Part shown: positions 35,421 through 43,442 of the stretch, in pieces
Layout: every line of letters starts with the position of its first letter
Position numbering within the stretch: position 1 is the first letter of the stretch
NCBI GenBank assembly: GCA_030428945.1
Contig: JAUIEC010000009.1
Span: 124,001 to 188,000, forward strand
DNA length: 64,000 nucleotides
Direction: 5' to 3'
From: Phycisphaerae bacterium
Lineage (GTDB): Bacteria; Planctomycetota; Phycisphaerae; UBA1845; Fen-1342
The notes under the pieces: generated by a model
The model's input: the letters and a program-made list of their open reading frames with translations, nothing else
Database searches by the model: none
Told to the model about the DNA's origin: nothing
Program-made: the position numbers and the translations under genes

Positions 35421-36166
35421 GTACCGTTCCACGCTACACGGACTACGAGGATCTTCCGGGGAAGCTGTTCATCGTCGAGGGGATCGACGGATCGGGCAAG
35501 AGCACCCAGCTTGACCTGCTGCACAAGTGGATTCAGTCGCAGGGGTACTTCGCGTACCTGAGCGAGTGGAACTCCTCGCCGATCGTGCGCGACACGACCA
35601 AGTTCGGCAAGGACAAGCGGCTGCTGAGTCCGATGACGTTCTCGCTGATCCACGCGGCGGACTTCGCCGACCGGCTGGAAAACACGATCCTGCCGCCGCT
35701 GCGGGCCGGCGCGATCGTTCTGACCGACCGCTACATCTATACCGCCTTCGCCCGCGACGTGGCCCGCGGGATCGACCCCGAGTACGTCCGCCGCGTCTAC
35801 CGCTTCGCTCCCAAGCCGACGGCCGCGTTCTACTTCCGCGTTCCGTTCGACGAGGCGCTTCGCCGGATCCTGACCGGGCGTCCGGCATTGAAGTACTACG
35901 AGGCGGGGATGGACCTGGCGATCAGCGAGGACCCCTACGAGAGTTTCCGCGTCTTCCAGGGCAGCATTCGCGACCAGTACGAGAAGATGGTCGACGAATT
36001 CCACCTGCGGGTGATCGACGCGGCCCTGCCGATCACCGCCCAGCAGGACCAGGTCCGCAACGTCGTCGCGCCGCTGCTGGAAGGCGCCCTGAAGAAGCCG
36101 GTCATGCCGTACGAGGAACTGTTCGGCCGCCAGGGACTGACCGGGCGGTACCTGAACAAGGACTAG
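35417..36166 (+). CDS. Thymidylate-kinase-fold protein with canonical P-loop
   Basis: 249 residues; ATG overlaps the preceding TGA (ATGA). Walker A is intact: VEGIDGSGKST with Lys28. It shares FADRLEN.ILPPLRAG, VLTDRY and YRFAPKP with the protein at 32035, showing the two are paralogues. The dTMP kinase motif REPGGT is replaced by LSEWNSSP, so it is probably not the housekeeping dTMP kinase. The coupled position behind a CHAD-Ppx/GppA protein suggests a nucleotide- or polyphosphate-linked phosphotransfer. Function is inferred from context only. Confidence 0.82.
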   Translation: MSTVPRYTDYEDLPGKLFIVEGIDGSGKSTQLDLLHKWIQSQGYFAYLSEWNSSPIVRDTTKFGKDKRLLSPMTFSLIHAADFADRLENTILPPLRAGAIVLTDRYIYTAFARDVARGIDPEYVRRVYRFAPKPTAAFYFRVPFDEALRRILTGRPALKYYEAGMDLAISEDPYESFRVFQGSIRDQYEKMVDEFHLRVIDAALPITAQQDQVRNVVAPLLEGALKKPVMPYEELFGRQGLTGRYLNKD

Positions 36167-36211
36167 CCGGCGAAACGGCAGGAAAGGGCGCCGAAGGCAG
36201 GGGCCGGGGGC

Positions 36212-36325
36212 CAGGGAACAGGGAACAGGGAACAGGTCAGCGTGGTAGGGTGCGTCATCGACGCCGTCGCCCGCTCTCTGGTCTGGGGGTGGCGGTATCG
36301 AGCGTTGATGCCGCACCGCGTGGCA
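36212..36325. repeat. GGGAACA array plus TAGGGTGCGTC-module
   Basis: An array of four GGGAACA units (36212-36236) in sense with the upstream gene, then the module TAGGGTGCGTCATCGACGC (36245-36263) ending in GATGCCGCACCGCGTGGC (to 36325). This matches the reverse complement of the 186-bp repeats at 2.8-3.3 kb. Confidence 0.8.
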
Positions 36326-36382
36326 ACCGCATCGGTCGCTGGAACCACGTGGGGCAAACTTTCCCTGCCCCACAAAAAGAAA

Positions 36383-36411
36383 GAGCGAGAGAGGATCAAC
36401 CTCTCCCGCTC
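36383..36411 (-). terminator. Terminator of the PEP-CTERM gene
   Basis: On the minus strand GAGCGGGAGAGG-TTGAT-CCTCTCTCGCTC is followed by TTTCTTTTTG. The 12-bp stem has one mismatch. It lies about 35 bp behind the PEP-CTERM stop codon. Confidence 0.8.
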
Positions 36412-36445
36412 CTTCGATGCTTCTTTTCTTTCCTGCCGGGACCGT

Positions 36446-37324
36446 CTAGCGGCGACGGTACAGCAGCAGGCCGGAGAGCGCCAGCAGGGCGGCCGTCGTC
36501 GGTTCGGGGACCACGCCGCCGGTTCCGCCGATCACGTTCCGCAGGTTCCCGGTCTGGCAGGCTTCGTACGAACTGGTCACCAGGAAGTAGGTCTCGTCGG
36601 CGTTCAACTCGAGGCCGATCAGTTCCGAAGTCGTCAGCGAAACGCGGCCGTCGTCGTTGAACGCGATCAGGTTGTCGAGCGGGGCGAGCGGATCGAAGCC
36701 GCCGGCGTACAGGTACAGGATCCCGTCAAAGCCGGTGTGCTCGCTGTAGATGTCGTAGAGGCCGTCCTCGAGAACGCTGAATTCCTGCACGTCGTAGTTG
36801 ACCGGTCCGAGCGGCGAGAGATCCGGGCCGAGCCCCTCCGGCCGGAACCAGGTCGGCCCGCCGTGGAACGTCGCGCTGCTGTACTCGAACGTCTCGATCT
36901 CGATCAGGTCGACCTGCACGTTCGCCAGGTTGGCCACGCCGTGCGGATAGTTGCTGCTGAAGGTGAAGTCCCAGTCGCCGTCGCCGGGGGTCCCGAACGG
37001 GAACGCCAGGAAGCGCGTCACATCGAACGAGAACGGGGCGTTGCTGTTCTCGCCGCCGACCGGGTTCCAGCCGAAGCTGTCACCGTTCGGGGCGCTGATG
37101 TCCGCCAGGAACTCGCTGGACCAGGCCGAACCGCCGTCTGTCCAGTCGGCCTGCAGGCGCAGACCATAGGTCGTGCCGCCCGGGGCGAGCGTTTCGGTGA
37201 AGGACACCGGCGTCGTCCCGTTCAGCACGAAGTCCGGTAAACTGACCGGGGTTACCGTTTCGCCGAGAGCGTTCCCGGCCAGGAGCACACCGGCCGACGC
37301 GACCGGGATCAGAGCACGAAGCAT
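36446..37324 (-). CDS. PEP-CTERM sorting domain protein
   Basis: 292 residues from the ATG at 37324, 8 bp behind GAGGAGG. Signal peptide LRALIPVASAGVLLAGNALG. The body (residues ~25-260) is a beta-rich extracellular domain without a named family. The end is a textbook PEP-CTERM signal: VPEPTTAALLALSGLLLYRRR, i.e. PEP motif, hydrophobic helix and basic tail, recognised by an exosortase. Pre-peptidase-like FDGILYLYAGGFDP with FNDDG suggests a bacterial pre-peptidase C-terminal-type fold. Secreted and probably surface-linked; function unknown. Confidence 0.88.
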   Translation of the reverse strand: MLRALIPVASAGVLLAGNALGETVTPVSLPDFVLNGTTPVSFTETLAPGGTTYGLRLQADWTDGGSAWSSEFLADISAPNGDSFGWNPVGGENSNAPFSFDVTRFLAFPFGTPGDGDWDFTFSSNYPHGVANLANVQVDLIEIETFEYSSATFHGGPTWFRPEGLGPDLSPLGPVNYDVQEFSVLEDGLYDIYSEHTGFDGILYLYAGGFDPLAPLDNLIAFNDDGRVSLTTSELIGLELNADETYFLVTSSYEACQTGNLRNVIGGTGGVVPEPTTAALLALSGLLLYRRR

Positions 37325-37727
37325 TTCCAAACCTCCTCAGGCAACGCGAGTGAACGCGCGTATCGGGAGCCCTTGCACGCTAGTTCGTAGGGAGGCCTGC
37401 AGACCGAAGTCAAAACAACCTGTTCGGCGTTTCCAACAGGTCAGAACGGGCGCAGAACGGGGGGCTTTTTATCGGTGCGGACCCCCTGAATGCTCGGGGT
37501 TTTTCGTAGGCAGGGGAGCAGGGGGGACGCGGACGCCCGTGCCCCGGGTTCCCGCCGGCGTCGTTTCCACCTGTTGGCACCGCGGAATCGACCGCCGGAC
37601 CGGACAGACCGGTAATGTGGATTTCCTTTGACGGTTACCGGTTCTGTCGCTACGTTTCGAGCGCACGGGGCCCGCGCCTGGTAGAGCGGGCCCAACTGGA
37701 CAGCGGTTCTGTTTGAGGCCAATCAGT
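37325..37727. other. Divergent intergenic region with hairpin and promoter
   Basis: No gene found. A hairpin ACCCC...GGGGT followed by TTTTTCG (37480-37505, plus strand) looks like an intrinsic terminator, although no plus-strand gene precedes it. The minus strand near 37510-37560 (CACGGGCGTCCGCGTCCCCC) resembles a decayed T-arm-like end but no tRNA could be folded. Confidence 0.35.
37628..37656 (+). promoter_or_regulatory. Probable promoter of the RRM gene
   Basis: TTGACG (37628-37633) and TACGTT (37651-37656), 17 bp apart, 72 bp before the ATG. Confidence 0.5.
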
Positions 37728-38021
37728 ATGAAGCGGATTTATGTTGGCAACCTGAGCTATGACACGACGGATGAGGGTCTCGAAAGAGCTTTCGCCGAAT
37801 TCGGCGCGGTCAACAACGTACAGATCATGCGGGATCGCGAGACCGGTCGCTCCCGTGGTTTCGCCTTTGTCGAGATGGCCAGCGCCGACGAGGCCGATGC
37901 CGCCATCCAGGGCATGAACGACGCCATGCTGGACGGCCGCAACCTCAAGGTCAACGAGGCCCGCCCCCGCGAGGATCGCGGCGGACGCGGCGGCGGGGGA
38001 GGACGCCGGGACCGGTACTAG
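37728..38021 (+). CDS. RNA-binding protein with a single RRM domain
   Basis: 97 residues from the ATG at 37728 (TTGAGG upstream); an earlier GTG at 37713 lacks a better site. One RRM covers residues 1-80 with RNP2 IYVGNL and RNP1 RSRGFAFVEM (aromatic Phe residues at the binding surface are kept). The tail is Arg/Gly-rich (RGGRGGGGGRRDRY), as in the glycine-rich RNA-binding proteins of cyanobacteria and planctomycetes that are often cold-induced. Cold induction is a family trait, not visible here. Probably monocistronic. Confidence 0.95.
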   Translation: MKRIYVGNLSYDTTDEGLERAFAEFGAVNNVQIMRDRETGRSRGFAFVEMASADEADAAIQGMNDAMLDGRNLKVNEARPREDRGGRGGGGGRRDRY

Positions 38022-38144
38022 GCTCTGCCTGCCTGACAACGACCCCTCCGACCAATCGGTCGATTCACGCGGCGCGGGATGCACCAGGTGGTGGATCCCG
38101 CGTTGCCTTTGGGCCTAGACTCTGCCGAGGGAGGGATCTCCGTT

Positions 38145-39065
38145 TTGCGTCGCAAACCCGCCTTTACGCTGATCGAACTGCTGGTCGTCGTGGCAATCAT
38201 CGGACTGCTGATCAGCCTCGTTCTGCCGTCGCTGTCGGCCGCCCGCCAGCAGGCCCGCGCCGCCAAGTGCCTCAGCAACCTGCGGGTGCTCGGCCAGGGC
38301 CTCGCCATCTACGCCACCCAGCACCGCGACGCCCTCGTGCCCGGCCGCCTGCCCAGGGTCGACGACTGCAACACCTACGCCACGATCCGCGGCGGCCGCA
38401 AGTTCCGCCCGACCTTCACGGCCATGATGAGCCGCGCCGTCGGCGCCCCGCCGTTCTCGGACCCGCAGGCCTGCCGCACGGACATCGACCTGTACAACGA
38501 GGCCGGCGACCGCCAGAACTACGACTATGACGTCTACGTCTGTCCATCGGTGGCCGAGTGGACCGACGAACGCAACGGCGCGTATGGCTACAACTACCAG
38601 TTCCTGGGGAACTCGCGCCTGCTCGTCGACGGCGTCCTCGATTCCTACAAGAACTGGAGCGTCCGCCTGACGCAGATCCGCTACCCGGCCGAAACGGTCG
38701 CGGCCGGGGATTGCATGGGCACGGCCGCGTCGTGGCCGACCGCGGCGCGACTGCCGTACGAGAACAACGCCCGCGACGCGGAACGCTTCGGCAACGAGGG
38801 CTTCAACCTCGATCCGCCCCGCATCGACCCGGCCCGGGGCGAGGCGGCCAACATCGATTCATCCCCGCAGAGTCGCACGGCGGTCGATCCCCGCCACCAG
38901 GGCCGCGGCAGCGTGCTCTGGCTGGACGGACACTGCGGCAGTTCCACCCTCGCCCAACTCGGCTACCAGGTGGGCGACGACGGCGTCGTGGGCTTCGACG
39001 GCGAGAACATCCTGTGGACCGGAGACCGCCGCGACGTCCCCTGGACGCCGGAGTATCGCCCCTGA
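38145..39065 (+). CDS. Type II pseudopilin-like protein (prepilin-type N-terminal methylation motif)
   Basis: 306 residues if TTG 38145 is the start, favoured because GAGGGAGGGATCT lies just upstream and because it places the KPAFTLIELLVVVAIIGLLISLVLPSL cleavage and methylation motif near the N-terminus, as expected; an upstream ATG-type start at 38079 adds 22 residues. After the hydrophobic N-terminal helix comes ARQQARAAKCLSNLRVLGQGLAIYA, the hallmark of the DUF1559-like group abundant in planctomycetes. The C-terminal part has SVLWLDGHCGSSTLAQLG, typical of these proteins. Probably an extracellular or periplasmic pseudopilin. Function otherwise unknown. Confidence 0.88.
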   Translation: MRRKPAFTLIELLVVVAIIGLLISLVLPSLSAARQQARAAKCLSNLRVLGQGLAIYATQHRDALVPGRLPRVDDCNTYATIRGGRKFRPTFTAMMSRAVGAPPFSDPQACRTDIDLYNEAGDRQNYDYDVYVCPSVAEWTDERNGAYGYNYQFLGNSRLLVDGVLDSYKNWSVRLTQIRYPAETVAAGDCMGTAASWPTAARLPYENNARDAERFGNEGFNLDPPRIDPARGEAANIDSSPQSRTAVDPRHQGRGSVLWLDGHCGSSTLAQLGYQVGDDGVVGFDGENILWTGDRRDVPWTPEYRP

Positions 39066-39171
39066 GCCTGATCGCGTTTCAGCCGCGCCATCCGGCGTGA
39101 CAGAGTGCCGGCCGGAAGGGCGAAAGGGGGGCCGACGTTCGGTGTTTCCCGCGTTCCCAACCGTCCACGAT

Positions 39172-39195
39172 AAAAAACACAAATTGGTGTTTTTT
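39172..39195. terminator. Bidirectional terminator between converging genes
   Basis: AAAAAACAC (39172-39180) pairs with GTGTTTTTT (39187-39195) around a 6-nt loop. It serves the pseudopilin gene on the plus strand and the methyltransferase gene on the minus strand. The 239-bp gap holds no other feature. Confidence 0.75.
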
Positions 39196-39304
39196 GGGCA
39201 ACGTCCTGTCAGCTACTTCCGCCTTCCTGTCAACAACCGTCGCCGCGATGTCAACAACACGGCGTTCGGCTGTCACGTCGCGCAAGGTCTGCGCGTTGGC
39301 GCGC

Positions 39305-40066
39305 TCACGGGAACCGGGCCGAGAACAGGCAGGTCTGGTAGCGGACCTGTACGCGGCCGTGGCTGCTGGTGGCCGCAAACAGCGTGTCCAGGTCACGCAG
39401 GATCGCTTCGTGGTCCGGCCCGGCGCTCGGCACGTACGACGAAGACAGCAGTCGCCCGCGAATCGCCGGCAGGTCGAGGTCCTGGTGGTTCGGAAAGCGC
39501 GCCAGGCGCATCGGTTCCGGGGCGAAGAAGGCGGCGATCTCCTCTTCGTCGGCGTGCGTCGCCTGGATGTCCGCGTAGTCAGGGCAGTAGGTCCGCAGCA
39601 GGGCCTCGTAGCCGCGCAGGAAGGGCGTGCTGTCGGTCTCGCGGTTGTTCCACAGCAGCACCACCCAGCCACCCGGACGAAGGACGCGGGCAAACTCCGC
39701 CCGCGCCGCGGCCGGCTTGAACCAGTGGAAGGCCTGGGCCGCCAGGATCGCGCCCGCCGACCGGTCGTTCACCGGCATCTGCTCGGCGGTCCCGTCCAGG
39801 CTGGTGAAGCCGGGGCAGTCGGCCAGGTGCCGCGCGCCGGCATCACGCATCGCCTTGTTCGGTTCGACTCCCGTGACGGCGTAGCCCGCCTCCAGCAGCG
39901 GACGGGTCAGCAGGCCGGTCCCCGACCCGACATCCAGCAGCGGACCGGGCGGTCGGCATGCCAGTTCCGAGGCCAGGTATTCGACGATCTCGCGCGGGTA
40001 GCCGGGACGGTACCGGACGTAGTTCTCGACGCGGTCCGTGAAGCGGGTGGTCGGATCGCCGGGCAT
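39305..40066 (-). CDS. SAM-dependent methyltransferase (class I)
   Basis: 253 residues. The ATG at 40066 overlaps the desulfurase stop (ATGA); the frame extends upstream only through that gene. Motif I LLDVGSGTGLLTRPLLEAG and the acidic GVEPNKAM are typical of class I methyltransferases; AQAFHWFKP and RVLRPGGWVVLLW follow the Methyltransf_11/25 pattern (UbiE/tam-like, small-molecule substrates). No substrate-specific motif was recognised. Coupling to a cysteine desulfurase is noted but not explanatory. Confidence 0.9.
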   Translation of the reverse strand: MPGDPTTRFTDRVENYVRYRPGYPREIVEYLASELACRPPGPLLDVGSGTGLLTRPLLEAGYAVTGVEPNKAMRDAGARHLADCPGFTSLDGTAEQMPVNDRSAGAILAAQAFHWFKPAAARAEFARVLRPGGWVVLLWNNRETDSTPFLRGYEALLRTYCPDYADIQATHADEEEIAAFFAPEPMRLARFPNHQDLDLPAIRGRLLSSSYVPSAGPDHEAILRDLDTLFAATSSHGRVQVRYQTCLFSARFP

Positions 40067-41214
40067 CAGATGTTCACCGCGGCCACGCGGGCCAGGATCG
40101 GCGGCAGGGCGGTCAGCAGTTGTTCGATCTCGTCGGCCGTGTTCTCGTGCGAGAGCGAGATGCGGATCTGCCCCTGGGCGATTCCGGGCGCGATGCCCAT
40201 CGCCTGCAGCACGTGCGAGGGTTCCAGCGACCCGCTGCTGCAGGCCGACCCGCTCGAGGCGCAGATGTCGGCCTGGCTCAGCAGCAGCAGAACCGCCTCG
40301 GCCTCGACGCCGGCGAAACACAGGCAACTGGTGTTCGGCAGGCGTTCAGCCCCGGCCGCGATCAGGTGCCCGCCGGGCAGATCGGCCCGGACGCGTGATT
40401 CGAGCAGATCGCGCAGCCCCGCCGTATGCATCGCCCGCGCCGCCAGTTCCTCGCGGGCGAGCAGGGCGGCCTGCCCGAGGCCGATGATGCCGGGCGCGTT
40501 GTGCGTGCCGCCCCGGCGGTCGCGTTCCTGCGGCCCGCCCCGCAGGTGCGCCTGCAGCGGCGTGCCGCGTCGCACGTACAGGGCTCCGCAGCCCTTCGGG
40601 CCGTGAAACTTGTGCCCGCTCAGGCTCAGCAGGTGCACGCCGAGCGCGTCGACATCGACCGGGATCTTGCCGACCGCGTTGACCGCATCGGTATGCACGA
40701 AGACGCCGCGCTCGGCCGCGATCGCGCTGACCTCGGCCAGCGGAAACAGCACGCCGGTCTCGTTGTTGGCCAGCATCACCGAGACCAGCAGCGTGTCGTC
40801 ACGCAGCGCCGCGCGCAGCAGGTCCGGATCAAGCCGGCCGGATGGATCGACGGGCAGGCGGGTAACCTCGCAACCCTCGGCGGCGAGTTGCTCGAGCGGT
40901 TCGAGGATGGCGGCGTGCTCGACGGCGGTCGTGACGATGTGCCGCCTGGCGGGGCGGGCCGCCCGCAGTCCGTGCAGGGCCAGGTTGTTGGCTTCCGTTC
41001 CGCCGCTGGTGAAGATGACCTCGGATTCGCGTGCCCCCAGCAGGTCGGCCACCTGGCCGCGGGCCTGCTCAATCTCGGCCGCCACCCGGGCGCCGAAGTG
41101 GTGCAGGCTGGACGGGTTGCCGTAGGATTCGGTGAAGTAGGGCAGCATGGCCGCGACGACCCGCGGATCGACCCGCGTCGTGGCATTGTTGTCGAAGTAC
41201 ACCGGGCCGGACAT
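40066..41214 (-). CDS. Cysteine desulfurase (NifS/IscS family)
   Basis: 382 residues from the ATG at 41214, which has GGGAG upstream; two upstream starts lack a site. PLP-dependent class V enzyme that takes sulfur from cysteine for Fe-S clusters or thiolation. Motifs: YFDNNATTRVD start, TSGGTEANN, AVEHAAI, ANNETG, HTDAVNAVGK, the PLP lysine in SLSGHKFHGPKG, and the catalytic cysteine loop CASSGSACSSG. The short loop near SACSSG and its size fit the NifS/IscS group I enzymes. No iscU or other isc genes are near. Confidence 0.95.
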   Translation of the reverse strand: MSGPVYFDNNATTRVDPRVVAAMLPYFTESYGNPSSLHHFGARVAAEIEQARGQVADLLGARESEVIFTSGGTEANNLALHGLRAARPARRHIVTTAVEHAAILEPLEQLAAEGCEVTRLPVDPSGRLDPDLLRAALRDDTLLVSVMLANNETGVLFPLAEVSAIAAERGVFVHTDAVNAVGKIPVDVDALGVHLLSLSGHKFHGPKGCGALYVRRGTPLQAHLRGGPQERDRRGGTHNAPGIIGLGQAALLAREELAARAMHTAGLRDLLESRVRADLPGGHLIAAGAERLPNTSCLCFAGVEAEAVLLLLSQADICASSGSACSSGSLEPSHVLQAMGIAPGIAQGQIRISLSHENTADEIEQLLTALPPILARVAAVNI

Positions 41215-41387
41215 GCCGTCTCCCATTCTGGTCAGGCGGATGCCGCCCGACGGATTCCGCTCCGGCCGTGGAAGAGCCAGGGCCCGCAAGGTCGTAGGCG
41301 TGCGAGAGGAACTGCCTGCCGCCCTCGCTCCTGCATGCCTTCACGCTTTCACCGCCGCTCGGGGTAGTGTAAACGACGAGGATTGCG

Positions 41388-41933
41388 ATGCGTGACGAGC
41401 AGGCGAAACTTCCGCCCGAGGCGCTCCGCCAGCGCCTGGACTTCGACGATGCCGCGTTGCTGGCCGAGTGCAACGTGCAGCACTACAAGGCCTCCGGACC
41501 CGGCGGGCAGCACCGCAACAAGGTCACGTCGGCGATCCGCCTGCAGCACACCCCCAGCGGCCTGGTCGTCAACGGCACCGAAAGCCGCTCGCAGCACGAG
41601 AACCGGGCCCGGGCCCTGAAGCGCCTTCGCGAGGCCCTCGCGCTTGTCGTCCGCGTCCCGCTGCCGGCCGAGCCACGCTGGCCCGAGCGGATCCAGATCG
41701 CCCGCGGCCGCCTGCGGGTCAACGAGAGCAACCCGGCCGTGCATCACGCCATCGCCCTGGTCCTCGACGCGCTGCACAAGTTCGAGGGAGACCTGAAGAG
41801 CGCCGCGGCCGCCCTGTCACTGACCTCGTCGGGCCTGGCGAAGTTCCTGTTCGAACACCCGAAGGCCTGGCGCGAAGCGCAGAGGATGCGGGCCGAGGCG
41901 GGACGACCGCCGTTGCGCAGTCCGAAAGGCTGA
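41388..41933 (+). CDS. Peptide chain release factor-like protein (GGQ domain)
   Basis: 181 residues, ATG behind GAGG. The GGQ motif of class I release factors is intact in KASGPGGQHRNKVTSAIRL (residues ~36-54), followed by the typical SRSQHENRARALKRL helix. No codon-recognition domain is present, so this is a stand-alone GGQ protein of the ArfB/YaeJ-like type or a small planctomycete subgroup. The C-terminal 60 residues (ALHKFEGDLKSAAAALSLTSSGLAKFLFEHP) look like a DNA/RNA-binding helix-turn-helix, not the basic tail of ArfB. Ribosome rescue is the likely role. Confidence 0.88.
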   Translation: MRDEQAKLPPEALRQRLDFDDAALLAECNVQHYKASGPGGQHRNKVTSAIRLQHTPSGLVVNGTESRSQHENRARALKRLREALALVVRVPLPAEPRWPERIQIARGRLRVNESNPAVHHAIALVLDALHKFEGDLKSAAAALSLTSSGLAKFLFEHPKAWREAQRMRAEAGRPPLRSPKG

Positions 41934-41978
41934 GGGCGGGGGGCCCCGGTCAGGCGTGCGCGGGAGGGGACGGAGCGC

Positions 41979-43418
41979 TCAGAACGGGAACGGTTCGAGC
42001 CACTCGCCCGGCAGTCCGTCCTCTTTGGCCAGTTCGTCCAGCCGCGCCCGCATCTTCTCGAGCGTTGCCGCCGCGGCCGGATCGTCGGAGAGATCCCGGC
42101 GCTCGCCGGGGTCGGACTGCAGGTCGAAGAGTTCCTCTTCCAGCCCGCCGCGCAGGTAGCGGATGTACTTGAACCGCTCGCCGCGAACGCCCATCATCGC
42201 GGGTCGTCGCAGGTGCGGCGCATACCCCGAAACCAGCAGGCAGTCTTCGCGGACGGTCTTCGCCTGGCCACGCAGCAGCGGACGCAGGTCCCGACCGGTC
42301 ATCTCGGGCGGCGGAGTCAGCCCGGCGTACGCCAGGCAGGTCGGCGCCAGGTCGAGGTTCAGCACGGGCCCCGGAATCTTCAGCCCGGCCCGGCCGCGCG
42401 GATCACGAATCAGCAGCGGCACGCGAATGGACGGTTCGTAGAGCAGTTCCTTGCCGAAGATGCCCTTCTCGCCCAGCAGGATGCCGTTGTCGCTGGTGAA
42501 GATCATCACCGTGTTGTCCCAGTGGCCCTGCTCTTCGAGCCCCTTGCGCAGCGTGGCCAGGGCGTCGTCGATGCTCGGGATCATCTTGACGTACTTGCGG
42601 ATCAGCCGCGGGCCGGGTGGCTTGCGGGACGGGGCCCGCTCCAGCGCCCGGTACTGCTTCTGCAGCGGCATCGAGACGAACAGCGGGGCCTTGTCGTCGC
42701 GGTGATGCCGGATCAGGCCGGGCAGGTCACCAACCGGGTCGCGATAGCTCTCCGGCAGCGTGATCTCGGCGTCGTTGTACAGACGCGAGTGCCGTGCCGG
42801 CGGCGTGTACGGGACGTGCGGGTTCTTGACCGACAGCACCAGGAAGAACGGCCGCTGCACCTCGCCCAGGTGCTCGACCGCCAGCGCCGCCAGCGCGTCG
42901 GTGCTGAACCCGTCCGTCTTGATCTTCCTGTCACCGGCCGTCAGCACCGCCCGGTTGTAGGTGTCGCCCCGCCCGCCATCCTGCGGAGACAGGAAATCGA
43001 CCAGGTAGTCGAACCCCTTCGGCTGATCCGTGAAGCCCGTCTTGCCGAGCAGGGCGGTTGTGTATCCGGCCGCCTTCAGGCGCTCGGCCAGGTTGCTGAT
43101 CCGACGCGGAAACTCGCCGCCGTTCCGGCCGATGCGATGGGTCGCGATCCCCATCCCCGTCAGCAGGGTCGCCCGGCTCGGGCTGCACAGTGGCGTGACG
43201 ACCACCGCGTTCTCGAAGCAGGCACCCTCGCGGGCCAGCCGGTCGAGTTCCGGCGTTTCGAGGAACGGGTGACCCGCCACGCCGAGATAGTCCCAGCGCA
43301 GGTCGTCGCTCAGCAGGATCACGATGTTCGGACGGGCGTCTTCACCCGGCTGGCTCGCGGTCTGGGCGGCCGCCAGCGGAACCAGCAGGGACAGCAGGGC
43401 GACGATTCGCACAATCAA
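41979..43418 (-). CDS. Sulfatase, secreted
   Basis: 479 residues if TTG 43418 is the start (8 bp behind GGAAGGAG); GTG starts at 43442 and 43412 are alternatives. Signal peptide VRIVALLSLLVPLAAAQ. Alkaline-phosphatase-superfamily sulfatase: PNIVILLSDDLRWDYLG (metal Asp pair), the formylglycine site CSPSRATLLTG (Cys is modified by the anaerobic or FGE maturase), KTGFTD, HVPYTPP and SDNGILLGEKG. Substrate, presumably a sulfated polysaccharide, is not evident. It lies 24 bp behind glmS on the same strand. Confidence 0.93.
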   Translation of the reverse strand: MIVRIVALLSLLVPLAAAQTASQPGEDARPNIVILLSDDLRWDYLGVAGHPFLETPELDRLAREGACFENAVVVTPLCSPSRATLLTGMGIATHRIGRNGGEFPRRISNLAERLKAAGYTTALLGKTGFTDQPKGFDYLVDFLSPQDGGRGDTYNRAVLTAGDRKIKTDGFSTDALAALAVEHLGEVQRPFFLVLSVKNPHVPYTPPARHSRLYNDAEITLPESYRDPVGDLPGLIRHHRDDKAPLFVSMPLQKQYRALERAPSRKPPGPRLIRKYVKMIPSIDDALATLRKGLEEQGHWDNTVMIFTSDNGILLGEKGIFGKELLYEPSIRVPLLIRDPRGRAGLKIPGPVLNLDLAPTCLAYAGLTPPPEMTGRDLRPLLRGQAKTVREDCLLVSGYAPHLRRPAMMGVRGERFKYIRYLRGGLEEELFDLQSDPGERRDLSDDPAAAATLEKMRARLDELAKEDGLPGEWLEPFPF

Positions 43419-43442
43419 GAGGCAGACTCCTTCCGGTCGCAC

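Noticed and set aside
35417..36166. Housekeeping thymidylate kinase (tmk)
   Set aside because: The fold and P-loop fit, but the dTMP-binding REPGGT motif is missing and context points elsewhere, so no tmk symbol was given.
37441..37600. tRNA gene on the minus strand
   Set aside because: A T-loop-like string is present, but no GTTCGA core and no pairing acceptor or D-arm could be found.
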